A stretch of DNA of 64,000 nucleotides, from assembly GCF_006385685.1 (NCBI RefSeq), contig NZ_VFRP01000016.1, positions 32,406 to 96,405 of the forward strand, in the 5' to 3' direction. The stretch is from Amaricoccus solimangrovi (lineage in GTDB: Bacteria > Pseudomonadota > Alphaproteobacteria > Rhodobacterales > Rhodobacteraceae). Below are positions 26,908 to 36,205 of the stretch, piece after piece. The notes under the pieces were generated by a model that was not told the DNA's origin, did no database searches, and saw only the letters and a program-made list of their open reading frames with translations. The position numbers and the translations under genes were made by a program. The number at the start of each line of letters is the position of its first letter. Position 1 is the stretch's first letter.

Positions 26908-27969
26908 TCAGGCTTCCCTGGCGGAGGTGGCATTGGCGGCGACGGCGGGCGCGCGCTCGTACCAGCACTTCGAGCGGTTCACGATCCAGACGACCGAGAG
27001 CATCACCGGAACCTCGATCAGCACGCCGACGACGGTGGCGAGCGCCGCGCCGGACTGGAAGCCGAAGAGGCTGATCGCCGCGGCGACCGCGAGTTCGAAG
27101 AAGTTCGACGCGCCGATGAGCGCCGAGGGTCCGGCCACGCAATGCGCCTCCCCCGCCCAGCGGTTCATGAGATAGGCGAGGCCGGCGTTGAAATAGACCT
27201 GGATCAGGATCGGCACCGCGAGCAGCGCGATCACCCCGGGCTGGGCGATGATCTGCTCGCCCTGGAAGCCGAAGAGCAGCACGAGCGTCGCAAGGAGCGC
27301 GAGAAGCGACAGCGGCCGGAGCCGGGCGAGCAGCGCGTCGAGCCGCGCGGTCGAGCCGCCCCTGATCAGCGCGCGCCGGATCAGCTGCGCCGCGATCACC
27401 GGCACGACGATGTAGAGCACGACCGAGAGCACCAGCGTGCTCCAGGGCACGGTGATCGCCGAGAGGCCGAGCAGCAAGGCCACGATCGGCGCGAAGGCCA
27501 CCACCATGATCGCATCGTTGAGCGCGACCTGGCTCAGCGTGAAATGCGGCTCGCCCTTCGTGAGGTTCGACCAGACGAAGACCATCGCCGTGCAGGGCGC
27601 GGCGGCGAGGATGATGAGCCCGGCGATATAGGACTCGATCTCCGCCTCCGGCAGCCAGGGCCGGAACAGCCAGCCGATGAAGATCCAGCCGAGCAGCGCC
27701 ATCGAGAAGGGTTTCACCGCCCAGTTCACCAGCAGCGTGACGCCGATCCCGCGCCAGTGCTTCCCCACCCCGGCGAGCGCGGCGAAGTCGATTTTCAGCA
27801 GCATCGGGATGATCATGAGCCAGATCAGCGCCGCGACCGGCAGGTTCACCCGCGCGACCTCGATCGCGGCGACGAGATGAAAGAGGCCCGGCAGCGCGTG
27901 GCCGAGCGCGATGCCCGCCAGGATGCAGAGCGCGACCCAGAGGGTCAGGTAGCGTTCGAAGGCGGACAT
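26908..27969 (-). CDS. acr3: ACR3-family arsenite efflux permease
   Basis: 353 residues, about 10 helices. It has the ACR3 conserved cysteine in LAAAPCTAMVFVWSNLTKG, and TLLVNWAVKPFSMALLGWIF. ACR3 (often named arsB in annotation) exports arsenite using the proton-motive force. It lies between arsR and arsC with gaps of 2-3 bases, so all four ars genes form one minus-strand operon. Confidence 0.95.
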   Translation of the reverse strand: MSAFERYLTLWVALCILAGIALGHALPGLFHLVAAIEVARVNLPVAALIWLMIIPMLLKIDFAALAGVGKHWRGIGVTLLVNWAVKPFSMALLGWIFIGWLFRPWLPEAEIESYIAGLIILAAAPCTAMVFVWSNLTKGEPHFTLSQVALNDAIMVVAFAPIVALLLGLSAITVPWSTLVLSVVLYIVVPVIAAQLIRRALIRGGSTARLDALLARLRPLSLLALLATLVLLFGFQGEQIIAQPGVIALLAVPILIQVYFNAGLAYLMNRWAGEAHCVAGPSALIGASNFFELAVAAAISLFGFQSGAALATVVGVLIEVPVMLSVVWIVNRSKCWYERAPAVAANATSAREA

Positions 27970-27972
27970 GGG

Positions 27973-28335
27973 TCAGGCGGTCCTTCCGCTGGCCGCCCCG
28001 TCGGGACAGCATGGCATGAGATCCGAGACGAGCGGCGCGCAGAGGCTCGCGTTCCCTCCGCAGCAGTCCCGGAGCAGGTAGAGCATGACCGCGCCGAAAT
28101 TGCCGAGATCCGCGCGGTAGACGATGGACCGGCCCCGGCGCTCGCCCGAGACGAGCCCGGCCCGCGTCAGTGTCGCGAGATGGGCCGACATCGTGTTCTG
28201 CGGCACGTCGATGAGCCGCGCGAGTTCCCCCGCGGGCAGGCCGCCGGGCTCCTTCCCGACCAGAAGTCGGAAAGTCCGGAGCCGCGTCGGCTGGGCCAGG
28301 GCGGCGAGCGCCGCGATCGTCGCTGATTCATCCAT
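27973..28335 (-). CDS. arsR: ArsR-family metalloid-responsive repressor
   Basis: 120 residues with a winged helix: LAQPTRLRTFRLLV, VPQNTMSAHLATLTRAGLVSGERRGRSIVYRA. Cysteines sit near the C-terminus (RDCCGGNASLC, and MPCCPDG) rather than in the alpha-3 CxC box of the E. coli protein. This is the pattern of ArsR types that bind As(III) through C-terminal cysteine pairs. First gene of the ars operon; autoregulation is expected from 28336-28440. Confidence 0.93.
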   Translation of the reverse strand: MDESATIAALAALAQPTRLRTFRLLVGKEPGGLPAGELARLIDVPQNTMSAHLATLTRAGLVSGERRGRSIVYRADLGNFGAVMLYLLRDCCGGNASLCAPLVSDLMPCCPDGAASGRTA

Positions 28336-28444
28336 GCATCCAGAAGCACGGATATGTCATCGGTGTCAAGCCGGGCCTCGGGCGCTTGTCTCTCCCCGCC
28401 GCGCGAAGGAGACTGGCGCCCTTGTCACGACGCGGGGAGAGACC

Positions 28445-28900
28445 ATGAAGGAAATGCTCTATCTCGAGGATCTCGCGCCCGGAATGCGCTTCGAGAGCGC
28501 GCCAAGCGACCTGACGGCGGCGGCGATCAAGGCCTTCGCGGCGGAGTGGGATCCCCAGCCCTTCCATCTCGACGAGGCGGCGGCGGAGGCCACCTTCTTC
28601 GGCGGCCTCGCCGCGAGCGGCTGGCATGTCGGCGCGCTGACAATGCGGATGCTGGTCGAAACGCTGCCCATCGCGGGCGGGCTGATCGGGGCGGGCGTCG
28701 AGATCGCCTGGCCGCGCCCGACCCGTCCGGGCGACAGCCTGCGGGTGGTGGCGGAGATCATCGCCCTCCGGCCCTCCCGGTCGAAACCCGACCGGGGGAT
28801 GGTGACGGTCCGCGCCGAGACGCTGAACCAGCGGGGCGAGGTCGCGCAGGTGATGACCTCGCAAATGCTGGCCTTCCGACGACCCGGGGAACGGGCCTAG
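28445..28900 (+). CDS. MaoC-like (hotdog fold) dehydratase
   Basis: 151 residues. [12 protein letters not shown], then [30 protein letters not shown] is the R-specific hydratase/MaoC motif (D--P-H-D), and [16 protein letters not shown] is the usual second block. It probably hydrates an enoyl-CoA or related thioester. It is a lone plus-strand gene between the ars and nad operons. The stop codon overlaps the nadC stop on the other strand by 3 bases. RBS GGGGAGAG precedes the ATG. Confidence 0.88.
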   Translation: MKEMLYLEDLAPGMRFESAPSDLTAAAIKAFAAEWDPQPFHLDEAAAEATFFGGLAASGWHVGALTMRMLVETLPIAGGLIGAGVEIAWPRPTRPGDSLRVVAEIIALRPSRSKPDRGMVTVRAETLNQRGEVAQVMTSQMLAFRRPGERA

Positions 28901-29739
28901 AAGTCGAGCCCGAGGTCCAGCACCCGCGCCGAATGGGTGAGCGCGCCGCAGGAGATGTAGTCGACCCCCGTCGCCGCCACCTCGGGCAGCCGGGCGAGCG
29001 TCATGTTCCCCGAGGCCTCGGTGATCAGCTTGCCCGCCACCATCTCGACCGCGCGGGCGAGCGTGGGCGTGTCCATGTTGTCGAGCAGCACGACCTCGGC
29101 GCCACCGACCGCCAGCACCTCGGAGAGCTGGTCGAGCGTGTCGACCTCGATCTCGACCCGCGTCATGTGCGAGGCGGCGGCCCGCGCGGCGGCCAGCGCG
29201 GCGCGGACCCCGCCCGCGGCGGCGATGTGGTTGTCCTTGATCAGGATCGCGTCCGAGAGGCCGAACCGGTGGCTCGACCCGCCGCCATGGGCGACCGCCG
29301 CCTTCTCGACGAGGCGCAGGCCCGGCGTGGTCTTGCGCGTGCAGGTCACCTTCGCCGGCGCCGCGGCGCGCGCGAAGGCCGCCGTCATCGTCGCGATACC
29401 CGAGAGCCTTCCCGCGAAATTGAGCGCCACCCGCTCGGCGGAGAGGATCGAGGCCGCGTCGCCCTCGATCTCCATCAGCGTGTCGCCCGGCAGGCAGGGA
29501 TCGCCATCCGCGCGCACGGGGCGGAGTTCCAGCGCCGAATCGACGAGGCGGAACGCGATCCGCGCCAGCGCCATCCCGGAGACGACGCCCTGCTCGCGCG
29601 CGTTGATCCGCGCGGCGTAGCGCGTGCCCGCGGGGATCACCGCGCGCGTGGTCACGTCGCCCCAGGGGCCGAGATCCTCCGCGAGCGCCGCGCGCACCAG
29701 CGGCTCGAGCAGCAGGTCGGGCAGGACGAGCGCGCTCAC
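28897..29739 (-). CDS. nadC: Nicotinate-nucleotide pyrophosphorylase (quinolinate phosphoribosyltransferase)
   Basis: 280 residues, full length. [10 protein letters not shown] at the head, [41 protein letters not shown] is the signature, and [12 protein letters not shown] follows. It forms nicotinate mononucleotide from quinolinate and PRPP. The GTG start overlaps the nadB stop by 4 bases. Last gene of nadABC. Confidence 0.97.
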   Translation of the reverse strand: MSALVLPDLLLEPLVRAALAEDLGPWGDVTTRAVIPAGTRYAARINAREQGVVSGMALARIAFRLVDSALELRPVRADGDPCLPGDTLMEIEGDAASILSAERVALNFAGRLSGIATMTAAFARAAAPAKVTCTRKTTPGLRLVEKAAVAHGGGSSHRFGLSDAILIKDNHIAAAGGVRAALAAARAAASHMTRVEIEVDTLDQLSEVLAVGGAEVVLLDNMDTPTLARAVEMVAGKLITEASGNMTLARLPEVAATGVDYISCGALTHSARVLDLGLDF

Positions 29740-31310
29740 GCCGCCACCTCGCCCAGCGCGGCGGCGCGGATACGCTCCGCCGCCGCCAGCGTCATCCGCG
29801 AGCGCAGCGCCCGGGCAGGGTCGGGCGCGGGAAAGTCGGTCCGGTAATGCCCGCCCCGCGATTCCTCGCGCGCCAGCGCCGCGGCCGCGATCAGCGTCGC
29901 CGCCGCCGTCATCGCGCGCAGGACCGGCGAGTCCGTGCGCGCCTCCAGTTCCGCGATCCCGCGCAGGGCCGCGCGGAGTCCCTCTCCCGATCGCGTCACG
30001 CCAACCTCCTCCGTCATGATCCGGCGCAGGTCCGCGACCGCCTCGGCCGGCGCGGCCACCTCGCCCGGCGGGGGCGCGAAACCCGCCTCCGGCGCCGCCC
30101 CCGGCGCGCCGAGCGCGCCCGCGATGTCATGCGCCGCCGCCCGGCCATAGACCAGCGCCTCGAGCAGCCCGTTCGAGGCCAGCCGGTTCGCGCCATGAAG
30201 CCCGGTCGAGCTCACCTCGCCGATGGCCCAGAGGCCCGGCAGGCTGCTCCGCCCGGTCGCGCCGACGGCGATCCCGCCCATGTGGTAATGCGCGGCCGCG
30301 GCGACCGGGATCGGCGCGCGCGCCGGATCGATGCCGAGCGCGCGGCAGCTGGCCGTGACGGTCGGGAAGCGCGTGTCGATCGCCTCCCCGATCGCGGCGC
30401 GCGTGTCGAGCATCGGCCGGCGGCCGGCGCGCCATTCGGCGAAGACCGCGCGCGCCACCACGTCGCGCGGCGCGAGCTCGGCGTCGGGGTGGATGTCCGG
30501 CATGAACCGCCGCCCCTCCGCGTCGACGAGCACCGCCCCCTCGCCGCGCAGCGCCTCGGTCGCGAGCGGCAGCGGATCGGCGTCGCAATCGATCGCGGTC
30601 GGATGGAACTGGACGAATTCCGCGTCGGCCACCGCCGCGCCGGCCCGCGCCGCGATGCCGAGCCCCTGCCCCCGGATCGTGCCGGGATTGGTCGTGCGCG
30701 CGTAGAGCCCGCCGACGCCCCCGGTCGCGAGCAAGACGGCGGGGGCGCGCAGCACCCCCTCGCCCGAATGCCCGTCGGCGGCGGCGAGGCGGAGCCCGGT
30801 CACCCGGCCGCCTTCGGTCTCGAGCCCGGTCGCGATCAGCCCTTCGAGCACCTGGACCGAGGGCGTGGAGCGCGTCACCGCGATCAGCGCCGTCATGATC
30901 GCCCGGCCCGCGCCGTCGCCCTTCACCCGCACCACCCGCGCGCGGCCATGCGCCGCCTCGCGCGAGAGGACGAAGCCGCCCTCGGCGGTCCGGTCGAAGG
31001 GCGCGCCGCGCTCGGCGAGCGCCAGCACGTGTTCGAGCGCCTCGGCCGTCACCTGGCCCGCGACCAGCGGATCGACGGTCCCCGCGCCCGCGCGCGCCGT
31101 GTCGGCCGCGTGCTCGGCCGGGCTGTCGCCGGGGCCCACGGCCGCGGCGACGCCGCCCTGCGCGAAGGCCGAGCTCGCCCCCTCGCCCAGGGCCCCGGGC
31201 GAGATCACCAGAACCGGGCGCGGCGCGAGGCTCAGCGCGGCGTAGAGCGCGGCGAGGCCCGCGCCGACGATCACGACCCGCTGGGTCTCGGTCACGGGCG
31301 TCGCGGTCAT
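29736..31310 (-). CDS. nadB: L-aspartate oxidase
   Basis: 524 residues. The N-terminal FAD motif is [39 protein letters not shown] and FVQFHPTAI are typical of the fumarate-reductase/NadB flavoprotein family; [44 protein letters not shown] is the substrate and flavin loop. It oxidises aspartate to iminoaspartate for NadA. It lies between nadA (7-base gap) and nadC (overlap). Confidence 0.97.
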   Translation of the reverse strand: MTATPVTETQRVVIVGAGLAALYAALSLAPRPVLVISPGALGEGASSAFAQGGVAAAVGPGDSPAEHAADTARAGAGTVDPLVAGQVTAEALEHVLALAERGAPFDRTAEGGFVLSREAAHGRARVVRVKGDGAGRAIMTALIAVTRSTPSVQVLEGLIATGLETEGGRVTGLRLAAADGHSGEGVLRAPAVLLATGGVGGLYARTTNPGTIRGQGLGIAARAGAAVADAEFVQFHPTAIDCDADPLPLATEALRGEGAVLVDAEGRRFMPDIHPDAELAPRDVVARAVFAEWRAGRRPMLDTRAAIGEAIDTRFPTVTASCRALGIDPARAPIPVAAAAHYHMGGIAVGATGRSSLPGLWAIGEVSSTGLHGANRLASNGLLEALVYGRAAAHDIAGALGAPGAAPEAGFAPPPGEVAAPAEAVADLRRIMTEEVGVTRSGEGLRAALRGIAELEARTDSPVLRAMTAAATLIAAAALAREESRGGHYRTDFPAPDPARALRSRMTLAAAERIRAAALGEVAA

Positions 31311-31317
31311 GATGGGC

Positions 31318-32373
31318 TCAGGCCGCCTGCGCGGGGCGGCGGCTGATCTCGATCATCCGCTCCACCGCGCGCCGCGCGCCGGCCGCGACCGCGGGATCGA
31401 CCGTGACCTCGCCCGCGCCGGTATGCAGCGCGTAGAGCACCTTCTCGAGCGTGATCATCTTCATGTAGGGGCACATGTTGCAGGGCCGGGCGAAATCGAC
31501 GTCCGGAAGCGCGTCGGCGATGTTGGAGGCCATCGAGCATTCGGTGACCAGCATCGCCTTCGCCGGCCGCTCGCGGCTCACCCAGTCGATGATCCCGCCG
31601 GTCGAGCCGGTGAAATCGGCCTCGGCCACCACCTCGGGCGTGCATTCGGGATGGGCGATGATCCTCAGCCCCGGATCCTGCGCGCGGTAGGCGCGCAGAT
31701 CCTCGGCGGTGTAGAGCTCGTGCACGATGCACGAGCCTTCCCACCAGACCACCCGCTTGCGCGTCTGCGCGGCGACGTTGCGCGCGAGATACTGGTCGGG
31801 CGTCATGATCACCGTGTCGCCCTCCATCGCCTCGACGATCTGGAGCGCGTTCGCGGAGGTGCAGCAGACATCCGAGGCCGCCTTCACCTCGGCGGTGGTG
31901 TTCACGTAGGAGACGACCGGCGCGCCCGGATAGCGCCGCCGCATCTCCGCCACGCCCTCCGCCGTGATCGACGAGGCGAGCGAACAGCCGGCGTCGTAAT
32001 CGGGGATGAGCACCGTCTTGGCCGGGTTGAGCACCTTCGAGGTCTCGGCCATGAAATGCACGCCGCACTGGACGATCACATCGGCCTCGACCTCGGTCGC
32101 GGCGATGGCGAGCTGCAGGCTGTCGCCGACGATGTCGCCGATGCCATGATAGATCTCCGGCGTCATGTAGTTGTGCGCGAGCACGACCGCGTTCCGCTCG
32201 CGCTTCAGCCGCTCGATCTCGATCACATAGGGCGCGTGGAAGGCCCAGTCCGCGAGGGGAACCACGCGGGCCATCCGGGCATGGATGTCGCGCGTCGCCT
32301 CGGCCTTTTCGAGCGAAGGCGCGAGATCATAGGCCTCCGCGAGCGTTTCGCGGATTCTGGTCGCATCGAGCAT
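31318..32373 (-). CDS. nadA: Quinolinate synthase
   Basis: 351 residues. Three cysteines for the single 4Fe-4S cluster are seen in QCGVHFMAETSK, AHPECTPEV and PCNMCPYMK. VLAHNYMTPEIYHGIGDIVGDSL is the dihydroxyacetone-phosphate site. It condenses iminoaspartate with DHAP to quinolinate. First gene of nadABC; its promoter should be in 32374-32620, a gap without any recognisable gene. Confidence 0.97.
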   Translation of the reverse strand: MLDATRIRETLAEAYDLAPSLEKAEATRDIHARMARVVPLADWAFHAPYVIEIERLKRERNAVVLAHNYMTPEIYHGIGDIVGDSLQLAIAATEVEADVIVQCGVHFMAETSKVLNPAKTVLIPDYDAGCSLASSITAEGVAEMRRRYPGAPVVSYVNTTAEVKAASDVCCTSANALQIVEAMEGDTVIMTPDQYLARNVAAQTRKRVVWWEGSCIVHELYTAEDLRAYRAQDPGLRIIAHPECTPEVVAEADFTGSTGGIIDWVSRERPAKAMLVTECSMASNIADALPDVDFARPCNMCPYMKMITLEKVLYALHTGAGEVTVDPAVAAGARRAVERMIEISRRPAQAA

Positions 32374-32621
32374 GGGCGGCCCCCCTGGCGCGGACGATCG
32401 ATTCGTCGGAAATCGCCTCGTAGCGCCTCGCCCCCCGCTCGACAAGAGCAGGCGCGGCGGCGCGACACGGCCGGGCCGGAGCCGCGCGGGCGCCGAAATA
32501 CCGGCTTTCTCAAAGACTTGCCGAATGCACCGGGATGTTTCTGACTCCCCGCCCAACGCAGGGCCGCCCGGCAACAATTCGCCGCGAGAGAAGGGGATGG
32601 TCGCGCGGGTAGTCGGCTTCG

Positions 32622-32783
32622 GCCGCCCGCGCCGGTCAGCATCGTGACGCGCACTTCGGGATCCGCGTCCGCCTCGGCGAGCCGGGCGCGCAGGTCGAGC
32701 AGATGCGCGGGGTCGAGCGCGTTCAGCTTCTCCGGCCGGCCGAGCATGAGGGTGGCGATCCGGTCGGCCTTGGTGAGGGTGAT
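32622..32783 (-). pseudogene. 5' fragment of an enoyl-CoA hydratase/crotonase gene
   Basis: Read on the minus strand, 32783 downwards gives ITLTKADRIATLMLGRPEK, LNALDPAHLLDLRARLAEA, then VTMLTGAG. This is the N-terminal 50 or so residues of a crotonase (R-A-L-L-RP---NALD, then TG-G). The start codon is gone and homology stops at about 32622, well before the oxyanion-hole glycines. At its 5' end it abuts a beheaded LysR gene on the other strand, so a rearrangement joined two unrelated genes here. Confidence 0.7.
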
Positions 32784-33324
32784 CCAGGCGGCGCATCCCG
32801 ATACCGAGGTGCGGCTGACCGCGTCGATCGAGACGGTGGATTTCGAGAAGAAGAACCTCGACGGTGCGATCCGGCTCGGCGACGGCCAGTGGCCGGGGCT
32901 CGAGGTCGACCGGCTGGTCGCGAACGAACTCACCCCGCTCCGCGCCCCCGCCTACCGCCGCAAGCTCGACCTGAAACGGCCCGAGGACCTGACGCGGGCG
33001 CGGCTCCCGCACACGCTGGTGCGCTTCGACGACTGGCGCTTCTGGCTCGAGTCGGTCGGCGTCGGCGGCATCGACGCCTACGCAGGCGACAAGTTCGCGA
33101 GCTCGACCCTCTCCTATCAGGCGGCGCTGGAGGGCCAGGGGATCATGATGGCGCAGAAGGCGCTGTTCGCCGACGACCTCCGGGCGCGGCGGCTGGTCGC
33201 CCCGGTCAAGCCGGTGCTCGACCGGGGGGATTTCACCTAATACTTCATCTTCCCGCGCGGGAAGCTTCGGAGCCCGGCGTTCCGGCAGTTCCGGGGGTGG
33301 TTGTTGGAGCAGGCGGTGGGGTGA
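32784..33324 (+). pseudogene. LysR-family regulator, 5'-truncated with an internal stop
   Basis: From 32784 the plus strand encodes a GcvA-like LysR effector domain: HPDTEVRLTASIETVDFEKK, NLDGAIRLGDGQWPGLEVDRL, then ASSTLSYQAALEGQGIMMAQ and VKPVLDRGDFT. The helix-turn-helix half is absent. A TAA at 33238-33240 interrupts the frame where the family has a Tyr, and the native C-terminus continues (YFIFPRGKLRSPAFRQFRGW) to a stop at 33322-33324. It is dead by truncation and by nonsense mutation. Confidence 0.75.
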
Positions 33325-33438
33325 GGCGTCGCTTCGCGCCCAGCTGTTGGCATTGCCGTCTTGCGAGAGCAGCCTTACAAAGGTGCCCGCAGCAGATGGT
33401 TGCAATGAAGATTCAAAAATTTATCTGGATCGAGAACT

Positions 33439-34674
33439 ATGGCTCCAAATGATTTACCTGCTTCCCTCCAAGTGCACCGCTCCAGACCGGCGAAGATTGC
33501 TAACCGGCTCGCGACTCAGCGAGAACTGCACGGGAAGCTCGGACAGGCCATAGAGCACTACAAATCCTTCGACACTGAGCTTGAAAATATAAGAGTGCAT
33601 AATCTCGACGAAACGGCGAATGAATTATCCAAAAAAATTGCAGATAAAGATAAAATTCAAAAGAAAATTTTTCAAGAACTCAGAGAGGTTAAGTCGAGAC
33701 AATCTAATCCTCTGGCTTTTTGGAAAATGTTTACTCCAGAGCAGAGGCTGCTACGGGCGGAGGTCGATCGTCTTGCCCGTGACATCTCCGCATCTGAAAA
33801 GCGTTTGAAAAATGATAAGGATGCGCTTTCCAGAACAATAGAGAGCGCCAGAAGAGCCAGAAGTAATCTTAAGCAACATGCAAATTTTAATCTCGATAAT
33901 TCTGAAAGGCTGTATTCGGAACTTGGCTCTGAGATTAAACGGCTTGAAGAAGATTATGCGACCGCTAGCGCCGAACTTTCGCGGATCGAAGTAACGATTC
34001 GTTCGCATATCCAAGAATACGATCGCCTGAAGTCTTCAATCGCCACCCTGAACGCCGATATCGCAGCTGCGGACCGTTTTGACCAAGAACTCAGCGCAGC
34101 TGCCAATAGCTACGAGCGAGCGCAAATCCATCAGAAATGTGAGGTGAAATTCGGCACTAGAAGCCCAAAGTATGTCACCAAGGACAGAAGTGGCCAGATT
34201 CGTAGCCTTGAAAACAACCTTTCCAAGATCAACCGGCGGATCAGTGATGAGATCAGGAAGTTCGACAGGAAGATTGAATACCTCGTGATCGATGGGAACA
34301 ACACTTGCTACGAGGGTCAATCTTTTATAGGATTGCGAGCAATATCTGCTCTGACTGCGGAGCTGGCTAGTCGCTATAAAGCGACAGTAGTGTTCGATGC
34401 ATCAATTCGTTCTCTATTGAAGACGGACACCCAAGGCATCGAGCGAGCATTAGGGTCTACAGTGTCAACTTACGTCGCGCCAACGAAAACCGCCGCAGAT
34501 GAGTATATTCTTAAGCTCGCCAACGAAAACCAAAATACCTACATACTGAGCAATGATCGCTACGCCGAGTACCATGAATATGATGTTGTAAAATCGGGAC
34601 GGTGTATCCGGTTCATGATTGCCGATAATAAATTTATGATCAATGATATTGATATTTTGGTGAATTTTCAGTGA
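33439..34674 (+). CDS. Coiled-coil protein with C-terminal Regnase/Zc3h12a-like PIN (NYN) ribonuclease domain
   Basis: 411 residues. Residues ~25-280 are highly charged and heptad-like (for example RLYSELGSEIKRLEEDYATA), predicting a long coiled coil. From ~280 it reads YLVIDGNNTCYEG, AELASRYKATVVFDAS, APTKTAADEYILKLANENQ, TYILSNDRYAEYHEYD and FMIADNKFMINDIDI. This follows the Zc3h12a/MCPIP1 ribonuclease pattern (VIDGSN, DDRFIVKLA, VSNDNY, F-NDKFMPPDDP): D285, D354/E355 and D373 would be the metal-binding acids, with E377 where Regnase has its last Asp. Base composition is far lower in GC than the neighbours (18 G/C in the 60 bases at 33601-33660), a sign of transfer. It stands alone between pseudogenes. 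An RNase toxin or antiphage effector is inferred, not shown. Confidence 0.72.
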   Translation: MAPNDLPASLQVHRSRPAKIANRLATQRELHGKLGQAIEHYKSFDTELENIRVHNLDETANELSKKIADKDKIQKKIFQELREVKSRQSNPLAFWKMFTPEQRLLRAEVDRLARDISASEKRLKNDKDALSRTIESARRARSNLKQHANFNLDNSERLYSELGSEIKRLEEDYATASAELSRIEVTIRSHIQEYDRLKSSIATLNADIAAADRFDQELSAAANSYERAQIHQKCEVKFGTRSPKYVTKDRSGQIRSLENNLSKINRRISDEIRKFDRKIEYLVIDGNNTCYEGQSFIGLRAISALTAELASRYKATVVFDASIRSLLKTDTQGIERALGSTVSTYVAPTKTAADEYILKLANENQNTYILSNDRYAEYHEYDVVKSGRCIRFMIADNKFMINDIDILVNFQ

Positions 34675-34723
34675 ATTCTAAGTGTTGCAAATATGGCGAT
34701 TGCCCACCCCGCTTCTGGTCGAG

Positions 34724-34741
34724 TCTAGCAGGCTAGATTTT
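34724..34741 (+). terminator. Hairpin plus T run after the coiled-coil/PIN gene
   Basis: TCTAGC-AG-GCTAGA (34724-34737) is a perfect 6-bp inverted repeat with a tiny loop, followed by TTTT. It lies 50 bases after the stop at 34674. The 2-base loop would open to 4 in practice, so the stem is short. Confidence 0.5.
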
Positions 34742-34747
34742 GCGAAA

Positions 34748-34775
34748 GGGCGCCCCTCCCGAGGCGCCCCCTTTT
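34748..34775 (+). terminator. GC-rich hairpin terminator
   Basis: GGGCGCC (34748-34754), 8-base loop, GGCGCCC (34763-34769), CC and TTTT. On the other strand the stem is followed by TTT, so it may also have served the MFS gene remnant converging from the right. Confidence 0.75.
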
Positions 34776-34793
34776 CTCCCAGAAAGCCAATCC

Positions 34794-35201
34794 TTACCGC
34801 AACGGCTGCCCCTTCGTCTCCGGCATCCGCGCGTAGGTGACGAGGCTCACCGCCGAGATCGCCGCGAGATAGACCCAGACCAGATGCCCGTGGCCCCAGC
34901 CGTGCATCGCGGTGATCAGGTACGGCGCGGTGCCGCCGAAGAGCGTGACCGAGAGCGCGTAGGGAAGTGCTATGCCGGTGACGCGGACCTCGGCCGGGAA
35001 CTGCTCGGCGATGGCGACGGCGGAGGCGGCGCCGTAGCCGGTCATGATCACGAGCGCCACGGTCTGGAGCAGGATCACCTGGGGCAGCGTGATGCCGGGC
35101 GAGAGGAAGGCGAGGCTCGGCCAGGCCCAGCGGATCGAGGCGGCCGCGAAGGCGATCAGCACCGGGCGGCGGCCGAACCGTCCGGTCTCGCCGGGTTTCA
35201 C
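34794..35201 (-). pseudogene. C-terminal fragment of an MFS (MHS-type) transporter
   Basis: The reading frame holds only the last third of a major-facilitator protein: GRFGRRPVLIAFAAAS (the cytoplasmic loop motif), about four helices (ITLPQVILLQTVALVIMTGY and others), AEQFPAEVRVTGIALPYAL and the terminal ARMPETKGQPLR. This matches metabolite:H+ symporters of the ProP/KgtP branch. Everything upstream of the loop motif is missing; the join to unrelated sequence is near 35190. With only 4-5 helices it cannot be a working carrier. Confidence 0.8.
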
Positions 35202-35306
35202 CGTCGGTAATTCATCACGAAGTCGGGGCCGGGATCATCGGGAATCACGGAGAAGGCGACGCCTCCAGGGCGGCGCGTCGCGCGGAGCGGCCGGTCGTCG
35301 GCCGGA

Positions 35307-36191
35307 CTAGCCGCCACCGAGACGCGCCACGAGGAAATCCGTCAGCACCCTGACCTTCGCGGGCACGTATCCGCCGGGTGGGCGCATGATCCAGAGCGCG
35401 GATTCCGGCGAGGGGAAATCCGGCAACACTCTTTCCAGCCGTTTCCCGGCGATCGCGTCGCCTCCCATGAAGGATGGAAGCAAGGCGATGCCGTACCCCG
35501 CGATCGCCCATCGCAGGATCGCGTCGCCGCTGGTGGAGGCGAGCCTGCCCCTGGGTCGAAAGCCGACACGGCGCCCGGCGGACACGAATTCCCACTCGGA
35601 GCCGCCTCTGGTGAGGTACCGCAGACAGTCATGCCCGGCGAGATCGCGCGGGTGCGCCGGACGTCCGCGGCGCGCCAGATAGTCCGGGCTCGCCACGCAA
35701 TGGGCGCGGACCGGTGCGAGACGCCGCGCGATGAAACTCGAATCCGGCAATGTCCCGATGCGGATCACCGCGTCGAACCTGCTCTCGATCAGGTCCACGA
35801 ACCGGTCGTCGAAGTCCACCTCGATCTCCAGCCCGGGATTGGCCGCCGCCAGCTCGCCCAGCAGCGGGGTCAGCGCGTGCACGCCATAGGCCAGCGGCGC
35901 CGCGAGCCGCAGCGTGCCGAGCACGGTCCCGCTCCGGGCCGCGACCACTTCGCGCGCCTCCTCAAGCTCCGCCAGGATGCGCTCGGCACGGGTGATCAGC
36001 TCATCGCCCGCCTCCGTCGGGCGAACCCCGCGCGTCGTGCGGTCGAAGAGGCGCGCGCCGAATCCCGCCTCCAGTCTCGTGAGGCGGCGGCTTACCATGG
36101 ATTTCGAGATACCCATCGCCTCCGCCGCCCGACTGAGGGAGCGACTTCTCGCGATCTCGACGAAGCTGCGCAGATCCTCGATCTCGTCCAT
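35307..36191 (-). CDS. LysR-family transcriptional regulator
   Basis: 294 residues. The N-terminal winged helix-turn-helix is RSLSRAAEAMGISKSMVSRRLTRLEAGFGARLFDRTTRGV; the effector domain follows (LRLAAPLAYGVHALTPLLGE, PDYLARRGRPAHPRDLAGHDCL). This is the large YafC/DsdC-like LysR subgroup. It is divergent from the azoreductase gene, 111 bases apart, and is the likely regulator of it and of itself. Confidence 0.93.
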   Translation of the reverse strand: MDEIEDLRSFVEIARSRSLSRAAEAMGISKSMVSRRLTRLEAGFGARLFDRTTRGVRPTEAGDELITRAERILAELEEAREVVAARSGTVLGTLRLAAPLAYGVHALTPLLGELAAANPGLEIEVDFDDRFVDLIESRFDAVIRIGTLPDSSFIARRLAPVRAHCVASPDYLARRGRPAHPRDLAGHDCLRYLTRGGSEWEFVSAGRRVGFRPRGRLASTSGDAILRWAIAGYGIALLPSFMGGDAIAGKRLERVLPDFPSPESALWIMRPPGGYVPAKVRVLTDFLVARLGGG

Positions 36192-36205
36192 TCGCGTTCC
36201 GCTTC

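Noticed and set aside
33347..33553. Short plus-strand frame overlapping the start of the coiled-coil/PIN gene (also one at 33751-34014 on minus)
   Set aside because: No RBS or recognisable domain; the 411-residue frame explains the region.
35202..35306. Minus-strand segment translating as GGVAFSVIPDDPGPDFVMNY, between the MFS remnant and LysR
   Set aside because: It may be a gene scrap, but it is too short to assign and has no intact ends.
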